In this document: positions 45,483 to 54,639 of the stretch, piece by piece
Numbering within the stretch: position 1 is the first letter of the stretch
Layout of the letters: every line of letters starts with the position of its first letter
DNA from: Comamonadaceae bacterium
GTDB lineage: Bacteria > Pseudomonadota > Gammaproteobacteria > Burkholderiales > Burkholderiaceae_C
DNA length: 57,800 nt
NCBI GenBank assembly: GCA_947447355.1
Contig: CANFJF010000016.1
Span: 1-57,800, forward strand
Direction: 5' to 3'
Notes under the pieces: generated by a model
Seen by the model: the letters and a program-made list of their open reading frames with translations, nothing else
Database searches by the model: none
What the model was told of the DNA's origin: nothing
Position numbers and translations under genes: made by a program

Positions 45483-46205
45483 TTAACCACCAAAGTAGGC
45501 CTTAAAAAGGCTTTCATTGGTCAGGAAGCCAGACCATCCGCCCTGCGGTACCTCGTGAACCAGCCGCCCAAGATTGATGACGTAGCCACGGTCTGCAACG
45601 TCTGCAATAGCGGCGACATTTTGTTCGACGAGCAACATGCTCATGCCTTTGGACTTTAGGTTCTGAATCACTGACAGCGTGTTTTTGACCATCAAGGGGG
45701 ACAATCCTGCCGAGGGTTCATCCATGATCAACAAGTCTGGCTGCAACAGCAAGGCCCGGGCAATGGCAACCATCTGTTGCTCGCCACCGCTTAACAGCTC
45801 GACCAGGCTGGATTCCCGTTGGTGCAACACTGGAAAAAGATCGTACAAGTCATTCATGCTGTACGGGTTCGTCGAAGTGCTGTTGCGCTTTTCACCGACG
45901 GAGCGGGCCAAGCGCAAATTGTCCTTCACCGACAACTCCCCCCACAAACGCCTATTTTCAAGAACCACGGCAAGACCCGCCCGGGCTCTCAAATGAGCAG
46001 GCATGTGTGTGATTTCCTTGTCCCGAAATCTAACCTCTCCAGAGCCCGTCTTCAACAGGCCGCAAATGGCGCGCACCAGCGTGCTTTTTCCAGCACCATT
46101 GGCACCCACAATGGCGAGAATTTCTGACGGTCGGATTTCAAGATTGATGTCCTGAAGTACGGAGACGGAACCATAGCCCGCGTGAAGATTTTGAATAGTC
46201 AACAT
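45483..46205 (-). CDS. livF: ABC transporter ATPase, LivF-type
   Basis: 240 residues. Walker A GANGAGKST near 34-42, Q-loop, signature LLSGGEQQMVAIARAL, and Walker B LLIMDEPSAGLS followed by the switch histidine-region residues. LivF-type ATPases power HAAT-family importers for branched-chain amino acids, but relatives carry aromatic and other organic acids. It is the last gene of the importer set (binding protein, H, M, G, F order), 11 bases after livG. The location at the end of a catabolic cluster argues for an acid substrate of that pathway. Confidence 0.92.
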   Translation of the reverse strand: MLTIQNLHAGYGSVSVLQDINLEIRPSEILAIVGANGAGKSTLVRAICGLLKTGSGEVRFRDKEITHMPAHLRARAGLAVVLENRRLWGELSVKDNLRLARSVGEKRNSTSTNPYSMNDLYDLFPVLHQRESSLVELLSGGEQQMVAIARALLLQPDLLIMDEPSAGLSPLMVKNTLSVIQNLKSKGMSMLLVEQNVAAIADVADRGYVINLGRLVHEVPQGGWSGFLTNESLFKAYFGG

Positions 46206-46216
46206 AAGCCTTGCCG

Positions 46217-46975
46217 CTAGGCTCCCAGATAGACTTCGCGCACTAGCGCATTACGTTTGACCTCTTCCATCGATCCAGAAGCAATCAGTTCACCAAAATA
46301 AAGAACATGCACCTCACTGGCAATCGACATCAGGTGCATGTCATGGGAAACCAGAAAAATCGTCATTCCTTCAGAATTAAAAAGCTTGAGCAAGTTCATC
46401 AACTGAACGATTTCCTCGGCGCTCAGACCGGTAGAGGGCTCGTCCAGCATCAATACCTTGGGTGCTGTTGCATACACACGCACTATTTCTAGCAATCGAC
46501 GTTGTCCACCGGTCAGCTTGCCGGCTTTTTCATGGAGAACTGCAGTCAGCCCAAATCGAGACGCAAGAGCCTCCGCCATATTCCGCATGCGGATCATTTC
46601 ATTGCGTGCAGATGGGATTGCAAACATCCCGGCGAGAAGACCACCTGTTGATTGGCTGTAGGCGCCAGCCATCAGGTTTTCTAGAACCGTCATGTTTTCG
46701 AATAATTTGGGAGTCTGGAAAGTACGCAACATGCCGTGGGCACAGCGTTGCTCAACACTCAAAGCATTCAGCGGTCGGCCAAACAGCAATGCATCGCCCT
46801 TGGCCGGTTTGATGAATCCACTCAGCACATTAAACAGCGTGCTCTTTCCAGAACCGTTCGGACCCAATAGTCCCACGATCGCCCCATCAGTCACCTTGAA
46901 ATTCAAAGCCGAAAGCACCTGAATCCCACCGAAGTTGTGAGAAATATCTAGAATTTCGATGGCTGATTGCGTCAT
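46217..46975 (-). CDS. livG: ABC transporter ATPase, LivG-type
   Basis: 252 residues. Walker A GPNGSGKST near 36-44, signature LTGGQRRLLEIVRV, Walker B VLMLDEPSTGLS, and the LivG-type carboxy end FGELIASGSMEEVKRN. The ATG overlaps the livM stop by four bases. It pairs with LivF as the second nucleotide-binding subunit. Confidence 0.92.
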   Translation of the reverse strand: MTQSAIEILDISHNFGGIQVLSALNFKVTDGAIVGLLGPNGSGKSTLFNVLSGFIKPAKGDALLFGRPLNALSVEQRCAHGMLRTFQTPKLFENMTVLENLMAGAYSQSTGGLLAGMFAIPSARNEMIRMRNMAEALASRFGLTAVLHEKAGKLTGGQRRLLEIVRVYATAPKVLMLDEPSTGLSAEEIVQLMNLLKLFNSEGMTIFLVSHDMHLMSIASEVHVLYFGELIASGSMEEVKRNALVREVYLGA

Positions 46976-47937
46976 GCCAAGTTGACCGGGTCGGCAGCCG
47001 GATTAGACCGGCGCTTCCAGCGGCTATGTAAGGATTGATAAATCCCGAAAATACCCTTCGGTGCAAGGGTCACCAGCAGCACCAGCGCGATGCCAAAAAC
47101 GACCCCATGCAACTCACCAAATTTACTCAGGAGAACAGGCGTGAATGTGATGAACAAGGCACCGATAACAACACCGTACAAACTTGACAGGCCTCCGAGC
47201 ACGGGTATCAACAAGAACAGGATGGAAACTTCAATCGAAAAGCTGTTGACGCTGACGTAACCTGTGTAATGTGCAAAAAGACTTCCAGAAAGGCTTCCGA
47301 GTACGCCACAGATCACAAACATTTGAACGCGTAAAAGATGTACTTCAACACCCAAAATACGGGCCGCCTCGGTTGAGTCGCGCATGCTTTTGACCGCGAG
47401 CCCGACCCGACTTTCGGTGACGTTTTTGACCAGCCATAAGCACAGCCCAAGAAAGATCCAGACGAAGTAGTAGAAATGCGTGGGATTGTCCAGAAGAACG
47501 CCAAAAAAATTGATCTTCGGAATGCCCCCAATCCCGATAGCGCCTCCCGTCAATGAGTCAAACTCGTAAAAAAGTGCATTGGCGATGATGGCAACAGCCA
47601 GTGTTGCAATCGCCAGAAAATAGCCTTTGAATCTCAGGATTGGCCAGCCAATCACCAGGGCGATAGTCCCGCTGAAGATCGCACCGGTGAGCATGCCCGC
47701 CGGCACAGACCAACTCGAATTCGTTGTCAGATAGGCGGAGGTGTAAGCGCCAATCGCATAAAAAACCGACTGGGCCAAAGTCACAATGCCACCATAACCC
47801 AGTAGCAGCGAAACACCCAGCGCGCTGATGGCGTAGATACCAGCAAAGACCAGTACGTCGATATACTGGCGACCCAAAAAATGCGGCAGCAAGACCCACA
47901 GGATCCCTGCCATTATGAATAAAAGCCGACGCTGCAC
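46972..47937 (-). CDS. livM: ABC transporter permease, LivM-type
   Basis: 321 residues from GTG 47937, chosen because AAGGGAGG lies five bases before it and it follows the livH stop directly; an ATG at 47976 would overlap livH by 38 bases. Eight to ten membrane segments; GIYAISALGVSLLLGYGGIVTLAQSVFYAIGAY and KSMRDSTEAARILGV (the EAA-like loop contacting the ATPases) mark the family. Confidence 0.9.
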   Translation of the reverse strand: MQRRLLFIMAGILWVLLPHFLGRQYIDVLVFAGIYAISALGVSLLLGYGGIVTLAQSVFYAIGAYTSAYLTTNSSWSVPAGMLTGAIFSGTIALVIGWPILRFKGYFLAIATLAVAIIANALFYEFDSLTGGAIGIGGIPKINFFGVLLDNPTHFYYFVWIFLGLCLWLVKNVTESRVGLAVKSMRDSTEAARILGVEVHLLRVQMFVICGVLGSLSGSLFAHYTGYVSVNSFSIEVSILFLLIPVLGGLSSLYGVVIGALFITFTPVLLSKFGELHGVVFGIALVLLVTLAPKGIFGIYQSLHSRWKRRSNPAADPVNLA

Positions 47938-47938
47938 C

Positions 47939-48826
47939 TCACCCTCCCTTTCTTCCTGCGTGACCCAACATGCCATAGGGAAACAACATCATGATCACGA
48001 GCAAAGCACTGAGGGCCGCAATGTCTTTGTAAGCCGACGAGAGGAAGACGATCGCCATCGATTCAAACAGACCCAAAATGATGCCTCCAACTATCGCCCC
48101 CATCGGATTGGTCAGACCGCCGATCATTGCAGCGCAAAAACCCTTCAGGGTGAAGAGCAAACCCATGTGGTAGTTGAGAGGAATCAGCGGCGCCACCAGC
48201 AACCCGGCACACGCCCCTAGCAGCCCTCCCATGGCATACGTCAGTGCCCTGGCACGGTTCGTATCGATGCCACAAGACATCGCCCCATCCGCGTCAATTG
48301 ATGCGGCCATCATGGAGAGCCCAAGAATTGTGTGCGTGTAAAAAAGGCGAACCGCCACCACCAGCAATGCCGTTAGACCAATGACCCAGATGGCATGATG
48401 GCGTATCGTTGCATCAAAAATGATAGCGGTTGCGTCCTGCCCAATCGTGGGCAGAGAAAAATAGTCCCGGCCTGCAAAATAAAGGATTGACGCTGAAAAC
48501 GTGTACCCCAGTCCCACCGTCAACAATAGAAATGCATCTTCGCCTGCATGCCTACGGATCATGGGCCTGACGAGTCCCCATTCAATGAACAAGCCAACCA
48601 AAGCACCACACAGCACACCCGTGAGAAATGCGGCCGGATAGCTGAAGCCCAGACCGGTCATGACAAACACACAGATGACCGCAGAGACAATACAGATTTC
48701 ACCCTGCATCGCGTTGATCACGCGACTGCCCTTGAAGATCACAGCGAGACCCACGCCGATGAGGGCGTAAATCGCGCCATTTGTGACGCCCGATAGAACG
48801 GCTTGAACAATCAGACTGAAATACAC
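47939..48826 (-). CDS. livH: ABC transporter permease, LivH-type
   Basis: 295 residues from GTG 48826, supported by GGAGG six bases upstream; an in-frame extension to 48916 runs into the binding-protein gene and lacks hydrophobic character. Seen: LSGVTNGAIYALIGVGLAVIFKGSRVINAMQGEI at the amino end and MAASIDADGAMSCGIDTNR, the ATPase-contact loop. About eight membrane segments. Confidence 0.9.
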   Translation of the reverse strand: MYFSLIVQAVLSGVTNGAIYALIGVGLAVIFKGSRVINAMQGEICIVSAVICVFVMTGLGFSYPAAFLTGVLCGALVGLFIEWGLVRPMIRRHAGEDAFLLLTVGLGYTFSASILYFAGRDYFSLPTIGQDATAIIFDATIRHHAIWVIGLTALLVVAVRLFYTHTILGLSMMAASIDADGAMSCGIDTNRARALTYAMGGLLGACAGLLVAPLIPLNYHMGLLFTLKGFCAAMIGGLTNPMGAIVGGIILGLFESMAIVFLSSAYKDIAALSALLVIMMLFPYGMLGHAGRKGG

Positions 48827-48872
48827 AATGATCCTCCAAGGCGAAAGCCCGCACCTGCGAGCCCACAGTTCA

Positions 48873-50036
48873 TCATTGACCCGTAGCCCTGAAAGGCAAG
48901 CGGGTGTATTGGCCATTGACGAGCTTCGAATAAACGAAACTCCCCAGCTTCATGCCCGTCAAGTCTGGTTCGCGAAAATCGTAAGCAGCAAGAGCGCCCT
49001 GATGAGGTTTTCGCAGAGCCTCGCACAAGTCCGCAGGTTTGGCGTTGGGTGCCGAAGTCTTCAAAACTTCAGCCATGAAATGAACCATGTCCCAGCCCGC
49101 CGCCTCGAAGTTTTTGGGCGGTGCGTTGTACTCCTTGCGGTACATGTCCACGAATGCCTTTTGTGATGGCAGCGGGTCTTCGCCCACCAAAAACTCCGGA
49201 ATAACAATGTTGTCTGCGGAGTCCCCCATGGCTTTCACGTACTCATACGAAGACGACCCGATAGCTGCGATCACCGGCAAATCTAGGCGGACTTGTTTAA
49301 CCGCCCGGAATGGCGTCGCAGAGGTCGCAATCACCATCACAGCGTTGAGGTTCGCTAACCGAAGCTTGGCAGCCTGTGTTGTAACGTCCGTTGCGCCGAG
49401 TTCGAATTTTTCAATGGCAGCAAACTCAACATTAGGGTATTGGCTTTGAATCGATTTCAGTGCGCCCATCACCACATTGCCGTAGCCGGCGTCATGTAAG
49501 ACACCAATACGCTTGGCTTTGAGACCTTTGTCTGCATACTCCATCATCGCGCGGGCATTTAATTCCTGCGAAGGCAGCAGGTGAAAAATGCACTTGCGAT
49601 CCTTCTCGACAGCGACCGACAGTCCGGCCGGCACGATCTGGGGAATCTTGAGTGGATCGGTCACCGCACCTGACGCAATGATCTGGGCAACTTGGCCGGG
49701 GCCGAGCATGCCGACGACCTTTTCATTGAAGACGAGAGCAGTCGTTTTTGTTCTGGCGTTATCCGGGTTGCTGGAATCATCCTCCAACAGGATCTTGATG
49801 GGGCGACCGCGCACACCACCGGCCGCATTAATGGCTTTTTCGGCCAGCAACATGCCATTGCGGGTGGGTATTCCTAACCCAGCGGCTGGGCCAGTGACAG
49901 ACAGAACCGCGCCAATCTTGATGGGCTCACCCGTTGCGGGCTGAGCCAAGGCCCAGTGACCAGCCGTAAAAGTGACCAATGCAATGGCGCTAGTGCGCAT
50001 GCTCAAAAGGTATCCGGACGAAAAAGTCTTATTCAT
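48873..50036 (-). CDS. ABC substrate-binding protein of the catabolic cluster (HAAT family)
   Basis: 387 residues with a signal peptide (about 1-31, ending WALAQ) and a mature bilobed domain (IKIGAVLSVTGPAAGLGIPTRNG, LEDDSSNPDNARTKT, RIGVLHDAGYGNVVMGAL, FEAAGWDMVHF). AAGGAG lies six bases before the ATG. It differs much from the stand-alone receptor at 31387, so a different ligand is expected. It lies upstream of livH and downstream of the cupin gene, linking import to degradation; relatives bind aromatic or aliphatic acids. Ligand unknown. Confidence 0.88.
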   Translation of the reverse strand: MNKTFSSGYLLSMRTSAIALVTFTAGHWALAQPATGEPIKIGAVLSVTGPAAGLGIPTRNGMLLAEKAINAAGGVRGRPIKILLEDDSSNPDNARTKTTALVFNEKVVGMLGPGQVAQIIASGAVTDPLKIPQIVPAGLSVAVEKDRKCIFHLLPSQELNARAMMEYADKGLKAKRIGVLHDAGYGNVVMGALKSIQSQYPNVEFAAIEKFELGATDVTTQAAKLRLANLNAVMVIATSATPFRAVKQVRLDLPVIAAIGSSSYEYVKAMGDSADNIVIPEFLVGEDPLPSQKAFVDMYRKEYNAPPKNFEAAGWDMVHFMAEVLKTSAPNAKPADLCEALRKPHQGALAAYDFREPDLTGMKLGSFVYSKLVNGQYTRLPFRATGQ

Positions 50037-50150
50037 GGGTTGCTCCTTTTCCTTATGGTGATGATGAAAACGCTAAATCAGTCAACACTTGATCTCAACT
50101 CGGCTTGAATTTGGCCAGTAGCTTGGGCAGGTTTCATCCTTGTTGGCCCA

Positions 50151-50747
50151 TCAAGTCATGTGCGTGTGTTTACCCTTGATACCGGCAGTGAATTGAAAAC
50201 CCACCTTCTTCACATGTTCCAGGGTTTCAGCACCAAATTCGGACACTATTTTCTGGCCCACTTCAGGCGCGTAAATCAGGTCGTTCATGTCGTGCGTTCC
50301 CCCGGATATAAGCACAAGCAAATAGGCTTTTTCAGTCCCTACATTTTCAAATCGACGGCTGACCTGCGCTGGAACAGCGAAAGTGTCAAAAGGTTCAAGA
50401 ATGACTTCTTGCTCACCTTGATCACCCCATTGAAATTTCCATCGACCGGTCAGGGCCATGAAGGTTTCGATGGTCTTGGCATGCATGTGAAGCGGAACGC
50501 CTTGACCGGGCTCACATTCAGCAATGATGTTGACGTAATCGGGTACCTTCACCCGCGCCTCTCCCCAAGGGCCGTTGTCAAACTCCGGCGCAGTGACTGC
50601 GAAGGCAGGCGCAGCCAATTTTTTATAGACATCTCTCGAAATTGGACCTTCTTTTGTCTTTTCTCCCGCACCCATGTACTTGCGGTCCTTGAACCGCCAA
50701 ATGCATTTGGCTTCAATGTCTTCCAACGTATAGTGTTTGCTTTGCAT
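50151..50747 (-). CDS. Cupin-domain protein with an incomplete metal site
   Basis: 198 residues. One cupin barrel lies at about 75-140. Motif 1 is intact (VPLHMH with His87 and His89, Glu94), but in motif 2 the usual histidine is Arg131 (PAQVSRRFEN), so a standard 3-His-1-Glu site is not formed. AAAGGAG precedes the ATG. Cupins in catabolic operons may be dioxygenases, isomerases or decarboxylases; the missing histidine makes a binding or structural role, or a metal bound by fewer ligands, plausible. The flanking regions (1-60 and 150-198) show no family motif that I recognise. Confidence 0.8.
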   Translation of the reverse strand: MQSKHYTLEDIEAKCIWRFKDRKYMGAGEKTKEGPISRDVYKKLAAPAFAVTAPEFDNGPWGEARVKVPDYVNIIAECEPGQGVPLHMHAKTIETFMALTGRWKFQWGDQGEQEVILEPFDTFAVPAQVSRRFENVGTEKAYLLVLISGGTHDMNDLIYAPEVGQKIVSEFGAETLEHVKKVGFQFTAGIKGKHTHMT

Positions 50748-50807
50748 GGCAAGGACTCCTTTGGGTTAGTGCCTTTCGGCGGGTAGCGGTGGAACTCGGG
50801 ACATGAG

Positions 50808-51692
50808 TCAACTGACAATTTTGGGACTGTTGAACTCGAGCATTTCAAAAACGGCTGCAACTTCATCGTCCTGCTTGCCTTGGTCCATCATTTTTCCAAA
50901 CCATTCCATTTGTGCAGCCAAGACGGGCGCTGACAATCCGAGCATTGAACTTTGCTCCTGAATAAGTTGCAGGTCCTTCCAGAGAATATGTGCGGGGCCT
51001 GGTGCCGGCTTGAACTTGCGCTGCGCAATCATGGGGCCCCTGAATTCAAATACACGAGATCCACCTGCGCTAGGCCCAATGACCTTGACCATGAGCTCAG
51101 GATCTAGACCGCTTCGGATACCGAGTAAAAACGCCTCTGCCACGGCCAGACTATTAGCGCCGACCAGAAAATTAGTCACCAGTTTTATCGCCATGCCGCA
51201 ACCGAATTCACCGACATAAAAATTCTTCGGTGAAAACACATTGAAAACATCTTGAAAACTTTCAGCCACGGTCTTGTCACCACTGATGAATAGAACGCCG
51301 TTCTTGGCAGCCACCATGGAGGGGGTTCCGCTTATCGGGCAGTCAAGCATGGTGCTCATCTTGGCAGCGCATTTGTCCGCCAACTCTTTCTTCAACCCGG
51401 CAGAGAAGGTACCCAGCTCAACAATTGTCAGCTTATCGTGGCAGCCTGCAATGATGCCGCCCGCCCCCTCGTAGGCTTCGTGCATGGATTGCTCGTCTGG
51501 CAAGCATGTGATGAGCAATTCGCACGCCTGAGCCACCTGCGATGCATTGGCGTGAAGTTGCCCTCCCATTTTTTCAAAGTCGAGGGTGCTAGGACGGCTC
51601 ACGACATGAACTTCATGCCCTTCCTGGAGCAGACTTTCACCCACTGCACGACCAATTTTTCCGAGTCCAACGATGCCTATTTTGGTTTTCAA
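50808..51692 (-). CDS. 3-Hydroxyisobutyrate-dehydrogenase-like NAD(P) oxidoreductase
   Basis: 294 residues of the beta-hydroxyacid dehydrogenase family. Rossmann motif GLGKIG at 9-14; CPISGTPSMVAAKNG for substrate binding; catalytic lysine in GMAIKLVTNFLVGAN (about residue 169). These enzymes oxidise 3-hydroxy acids to aldehydes or keto acids, or do the reverse. Placed between the ligase and cupin genes (81 and 60 bases), so part of the same unit; the exact substrate is not deducible. Confidence 0.88.
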   Translation of the reverse strand: MKTKIGIVGLGKIGRAVGESLLQEGHEVHVVSRPSTLDFEKMGGQLHANASQVAQACELLITCLPDEQSMHEAYEGAGGIIAGCHDKLTIVELGTFSAGLKKELADKCAAKMSTMLDCPISGTPSMVAAKNGVLFISGDKTVAESFQDVFNVFSPKNFYVGEFGCGMAIKLVTNFLVGANSLAVAEAFLLGIRSGLDPELMVKVIGPSAGGSRVFEFRGPMIAQRKFKPAPGPAHILWKDLQLIQEQSSMLGLSAPVLAAQMEWFGKMMDQGKQDDEVAAVFEMLEFNSPKIVS

Positions 51693-51773
51693 TTTACCGT
51701 CTCCTAGTGCAAGCAGATCTAAATAAATTCGCGATGCTTTAAATGCCAGCGCAGAACAAAAAATAAAAGTGAG

Positions 51774-53285
51774 CTACTTCAATCCACCAACCAAGTCATG
51801 CACCTTTTCATTGAGGTACTGCAGCTTGTTTCGCTGAATTTTTTCAGTTTCAGTCTTCGGAATAAAAGACAAAAACTCTATATAACGGGGGAGCATGAAC
51901 ACTGGCAACAAGGGCTTCAAAAACTCTCGTACGTCGGATGGTTCAATAGGCGAGTCGCACACCAGTACAGCCTTAATTTCATCTCCAACGATGGCGTCAG
52001 CCACGGCCACGACAGCGCAGTCACGCACCAAGGGCATTCTTCGCAGACAAGTTTCAACTTCCACTGGCGAGATCATCTCGCCGCTGCGGCGAATCAACTC
52101 CTTCAAGCGCCCGTGATAGAAAAGATAGCCGTCTGAGTCAAAACGACCCAAGTCGCCGGTGTGAAACCAAAGGTTGCGGCAACTCGAGAGCATCTGCTCA
52201 GGCTTTTTGTAATAACCGAGCAAGATGACATCGGGCGCACGTGGCCGAACCACAATTTCTCCTTGTTGGCCTGGCGGTACCTCCTTGTCGTCGGCATCAA
52301 TGATTCGTATATCTAGGTCCGGGCGTACCCGGCCACAGGACCCAAACCGAGAATCGTCGACACTGTTAGCAGAGCTCCATCCGCCGATCTCGGTCATGCC
52401 GTAGGCTTCGTGAACCTTGATCCCAAAACGCGACTCTACTTCCTGCCAGACGTCACGCGGTGCGCCCCCACCAAAGCAAAAACGCAAACCATGGTCACGC
52501 CGTTCATGCGGATGGCGTGCCACCAAGATTGACAAGACCGTTCCCACAAAGGTGCAACCGGTTGCGCCATAACGTTTCGCGTCTTCAAAGAAAGTCGTTG
52601 CCGAAAATCGCTTGAACAAAATAAGTGTCGCGCCAGTCACCAGCGAAGACATGACCGCGTACATCTGCGGGTTCACATGGAAAAGGGGTAAGAACACCAT
52701 GATGCGATCAGTGGCACTTAACTGAAGAGCCTGGACTGTCGCTCTGCCGCAGGCTACGTAAGCCTCATGGCAATTGAGGACACCCTTTGGGAGGCCCGTG
52801 GTGCCTGAGGTGTACAAGATACTGCAGGGCTCGCTCGCTTTAACCAAGATGGGCTCAGCTTGCGGCAAGTTATCGAGTTCTGCGAAAAACTCCGCATCCG
52901 ATGCCATCTCAATTCGGGGCATAGACGCCTGTCGGGTATCCAAGTGCTGAAGGCGTTCGTCGATCCAGTGGCGGTCTACAACCAAGACCTTGGCATCACA
53001 CTGATCGATCGAATAGCGAAGCCCATCGGAGACCAACTGATTATTTAATGTCACAACGACTGCGCCACGATAACTGATGCCAAACCATGCCACTAAGAAC
53101 GCGGCACTGTTGTCTGCGATCAACGCGACCTTGTCCCCCTCGCCAACATTCAAGGACTCCAGCCTGCTGGCAAAGCGCCGCGCAGCTGCGTTGACACGAC
53201 CAAAGCTGAACTCACCCTCAGGCGTCACGACAAAAGCCTTGTTCGGCAAGTCAATCGCGCGCTGCGCCAGCAAGTCTGTGATCAT
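51774..53285 (-). CDS. Acyl-CoA ligase (AMP-forming), CaiC-like
   Basis: 503 residues, ANL superfamily: ILYTSGTTGLPKG P-loop near 171-183, VHEAYGMTEIGG, FHTGDLGRFDSDGYLFYHGR hinge, RSGEMISPVEVE, and the A10 stretch PKTETEKIQRNKL. The catalytic lysine is present, although the residue before it is Glu instead of Gly, as in crotonobetaine/carnitine-CoA ligase-like enzymes. It activates a carboxylic acid as its CoA thioester. The gene overlaps the acyl-CoA dehydrogenase stop by four bases, so ligase and dehydrogenase probably act in sequence. Substrate unknown. Confidence 0.88.
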   Translation of the reverse strand: MITDLLAQRAIDLPNKAFVVTPEGEFSFGRVNAAARRFASRLESLNVGEGDKVALIADNSAAFLVAWFGISYRGAVVVTLNNQLVSDGLRYSIDQCDAKVLVVDRHWIDERLQHLDTRQASMPRIEMASDAEFFAELDNLPQAEPILVKASEPCSILYTSGTTGLPKGVLNCHEAYVACGRATVQALQLSATDRIMVFLPLFHVNPQMYAVMSSLVTGATLILFKRFSATTFFEDAKRYGATGCTFVGTVLSILVARHPHERRDHGLRFCFGGGAPRDVWQEVESRFGIKVHEAYGMTEIGGWSSANSVDDSRFGSCGRVRPDLDIRIIDADDKEVPPGQQGEIVVRPRAPDVILLGYYKKPEQMLSSCRNLWFHTGDLGRFDSDGYLFYHGRLKELIRRSGEMISPVEVETCLRRMPLVRDCAVVAVADAIVGDEIKAVLVCDSPIEPSDVREFLKPLLPVFMLPRYIEFLSFIPKTETEKIQRNKLQYLNEKVHDLVGGLK

Positions 53286-54451
53286 GATCCAGCGCGGCGC
53301 AACAGATACTTGCCGATGGTATTTTTGAGAATTTCGCTGGAACCACCGGCAATTTCATAGGTCTTGGCATCACGCAGGTAGCGCCCGAAAGGTGCATTGA
53401 CCATGGTGCCGTAAGCCCCACAAATTTGTACCGCCAACGATGCTACCCGCGTCGCCATCTCCCCCGCTTTGAGTTTGGCCTCGCTTCCATAACGATCGAT
53501 GTCATCATCGGTATCCAGTGACTTTGCCGCGTGATAGACCAGTAAACGGGCCGCATCAATGTCGGATAGCATTTCCGCCAGATACCACTGAATACCTTGG
53601 AACTCCAATACCTTTTGGTCAAATGCGACACGCTCGGCCACGCGTGCATATGCCCCCTCGAAAGCAGCCCTTGCGATGCCGATACTGATAGCAGCAGCCA
53701 ATGTGCGGGAATAGTTCAACGTCGTGACGGCCTGACGAACACCCTTTCCTTCAGTACCAATCAGATGATCCAAGGGCACGCGAACGCCATCCAGTCTGAG
53801 GTTCATATGGGGGCCATTGCGCAAGCCAAAAGTCTCCGAATTTGGTCCTTCGTAGATCGTCAGTTCAGGCGTGTTTCGGGGAACTGCAAAGACCGACACA
53901 CCGACGGGGGTTTCAGCCAGAATGACAAAAAATTCTGCGCCAGACCCCGATGTGATGAAGTGTTTCTCGCCCGTTATGACCCATTCGTCTCCCTCTCGAC
54001 GAGCCTTGGTGTCTAAGCTTCGAATGTCGCTTCCATGCGCAAATTCGGTCAGGGCATACGAAGACAACAAGCCATTGCAAAAAGCGTTCAAGTATCTTTG
54101 CTTGAGGCTTTCATCGCCGAACAAACGAATGATGGTTTGCGCTTGAAAATTGGTCAGCAGTGATACGCCTACTGCAGCTGACCCAACAGCAACCTCCTCA
54201 AACAACGCCACAGCACATGAAAAGTCACGTTCACCTCCGCCATATTGGGCGGGCAAAGTGATCGTACTGAAACCCTGCTTTGCCAATCTTTTAACAAGTT
54301 CAGTCGGGTAGACATCGTTGCGGTCAATGGCATCTCCCGCCGGGATCACATGTTCGCGTACGAATTCGCGCAGCGGCAAGACAAACGAGGGGTCAGCCAG
54401 AGCGGCCCACAAAGATTTCGGCGGTTTGGATTGAGCTTCGCGCATCTTCAA
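53282..54451 (-). CDS. Acyl-CoA dehydrogenase-family flavoprotein lacking the usual catalytic glutamate
   Basis: 389 residues. The family layout is clear: helical amino domain, FAD-binding barrel (LSSYALTEFAHGSDI, WVITGEKHFITSGSGAEF) and helical carboxy domain (QICGAYGTM, FGRYLRDAKTYEIAGGSSEIL). At the position of the medium-chain enzyme's Glu376 stands Gly369, and at the alternative position used by isovaleryl-CoA dehydrogenase stands Ser248 (LNYSRT). So neither standard base is present; the enzyme may use another residue, or catalyse a different reaction such as reduction or elimination. It begins the lower transcription unit after an A/T-rich gap, and overlaps the ligase gene by four bases. 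Confidence 0.88.
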   Translation of the reverse strand: MKMREAQSKPPKSLWAALADPSFVLPLREFVREHVIPAGDAIDRNDVYPTELVKRLAKQGFSTITLPAQYGGGERDFSCAVALFEEVAVGSAAVGVSLLTNFQAQTIIRLFGDESLKQRYLNAFCNGLLSSYALTEFAHGSDIRSLDTKARREGDEWVITGEKHFITSGSGAEFFVILAETPVGVSVFAVPRNTPELTIYEGPNSETFGLRNGPHMNLRLDGVRVPLDHLIGTEGKGVRQAVTTLNYSRTLAAAISIGIARAAFEGAYARVAERVAFDQKVLEFQGIQWYLAEMLSDIDAARLLVYHAAKSLDTDDDIDRYGSEAKLKAGEMATRVASLAVQICGAYGTMVNAPFGRYLRDAKTYEIAGGSSEILKNTIGKYLLRRAGS

Positions 54452-54639
54452 GCAGTCGTTCTCACAGCATTGCGTTCAAATTATGGCTTCACATCTGGTA
54501 CTAGCTTATCATTTAAATACGTACATGAATAGTTTTTTTACATCCATATATTTTAAGATTCTAAGAAGTCTCTCCGACTGTGCTGTAATCCGCACAAAAA
54601 CTGTCCAGCCTGAGACATCCATCATTTGAAAATGCCGCG

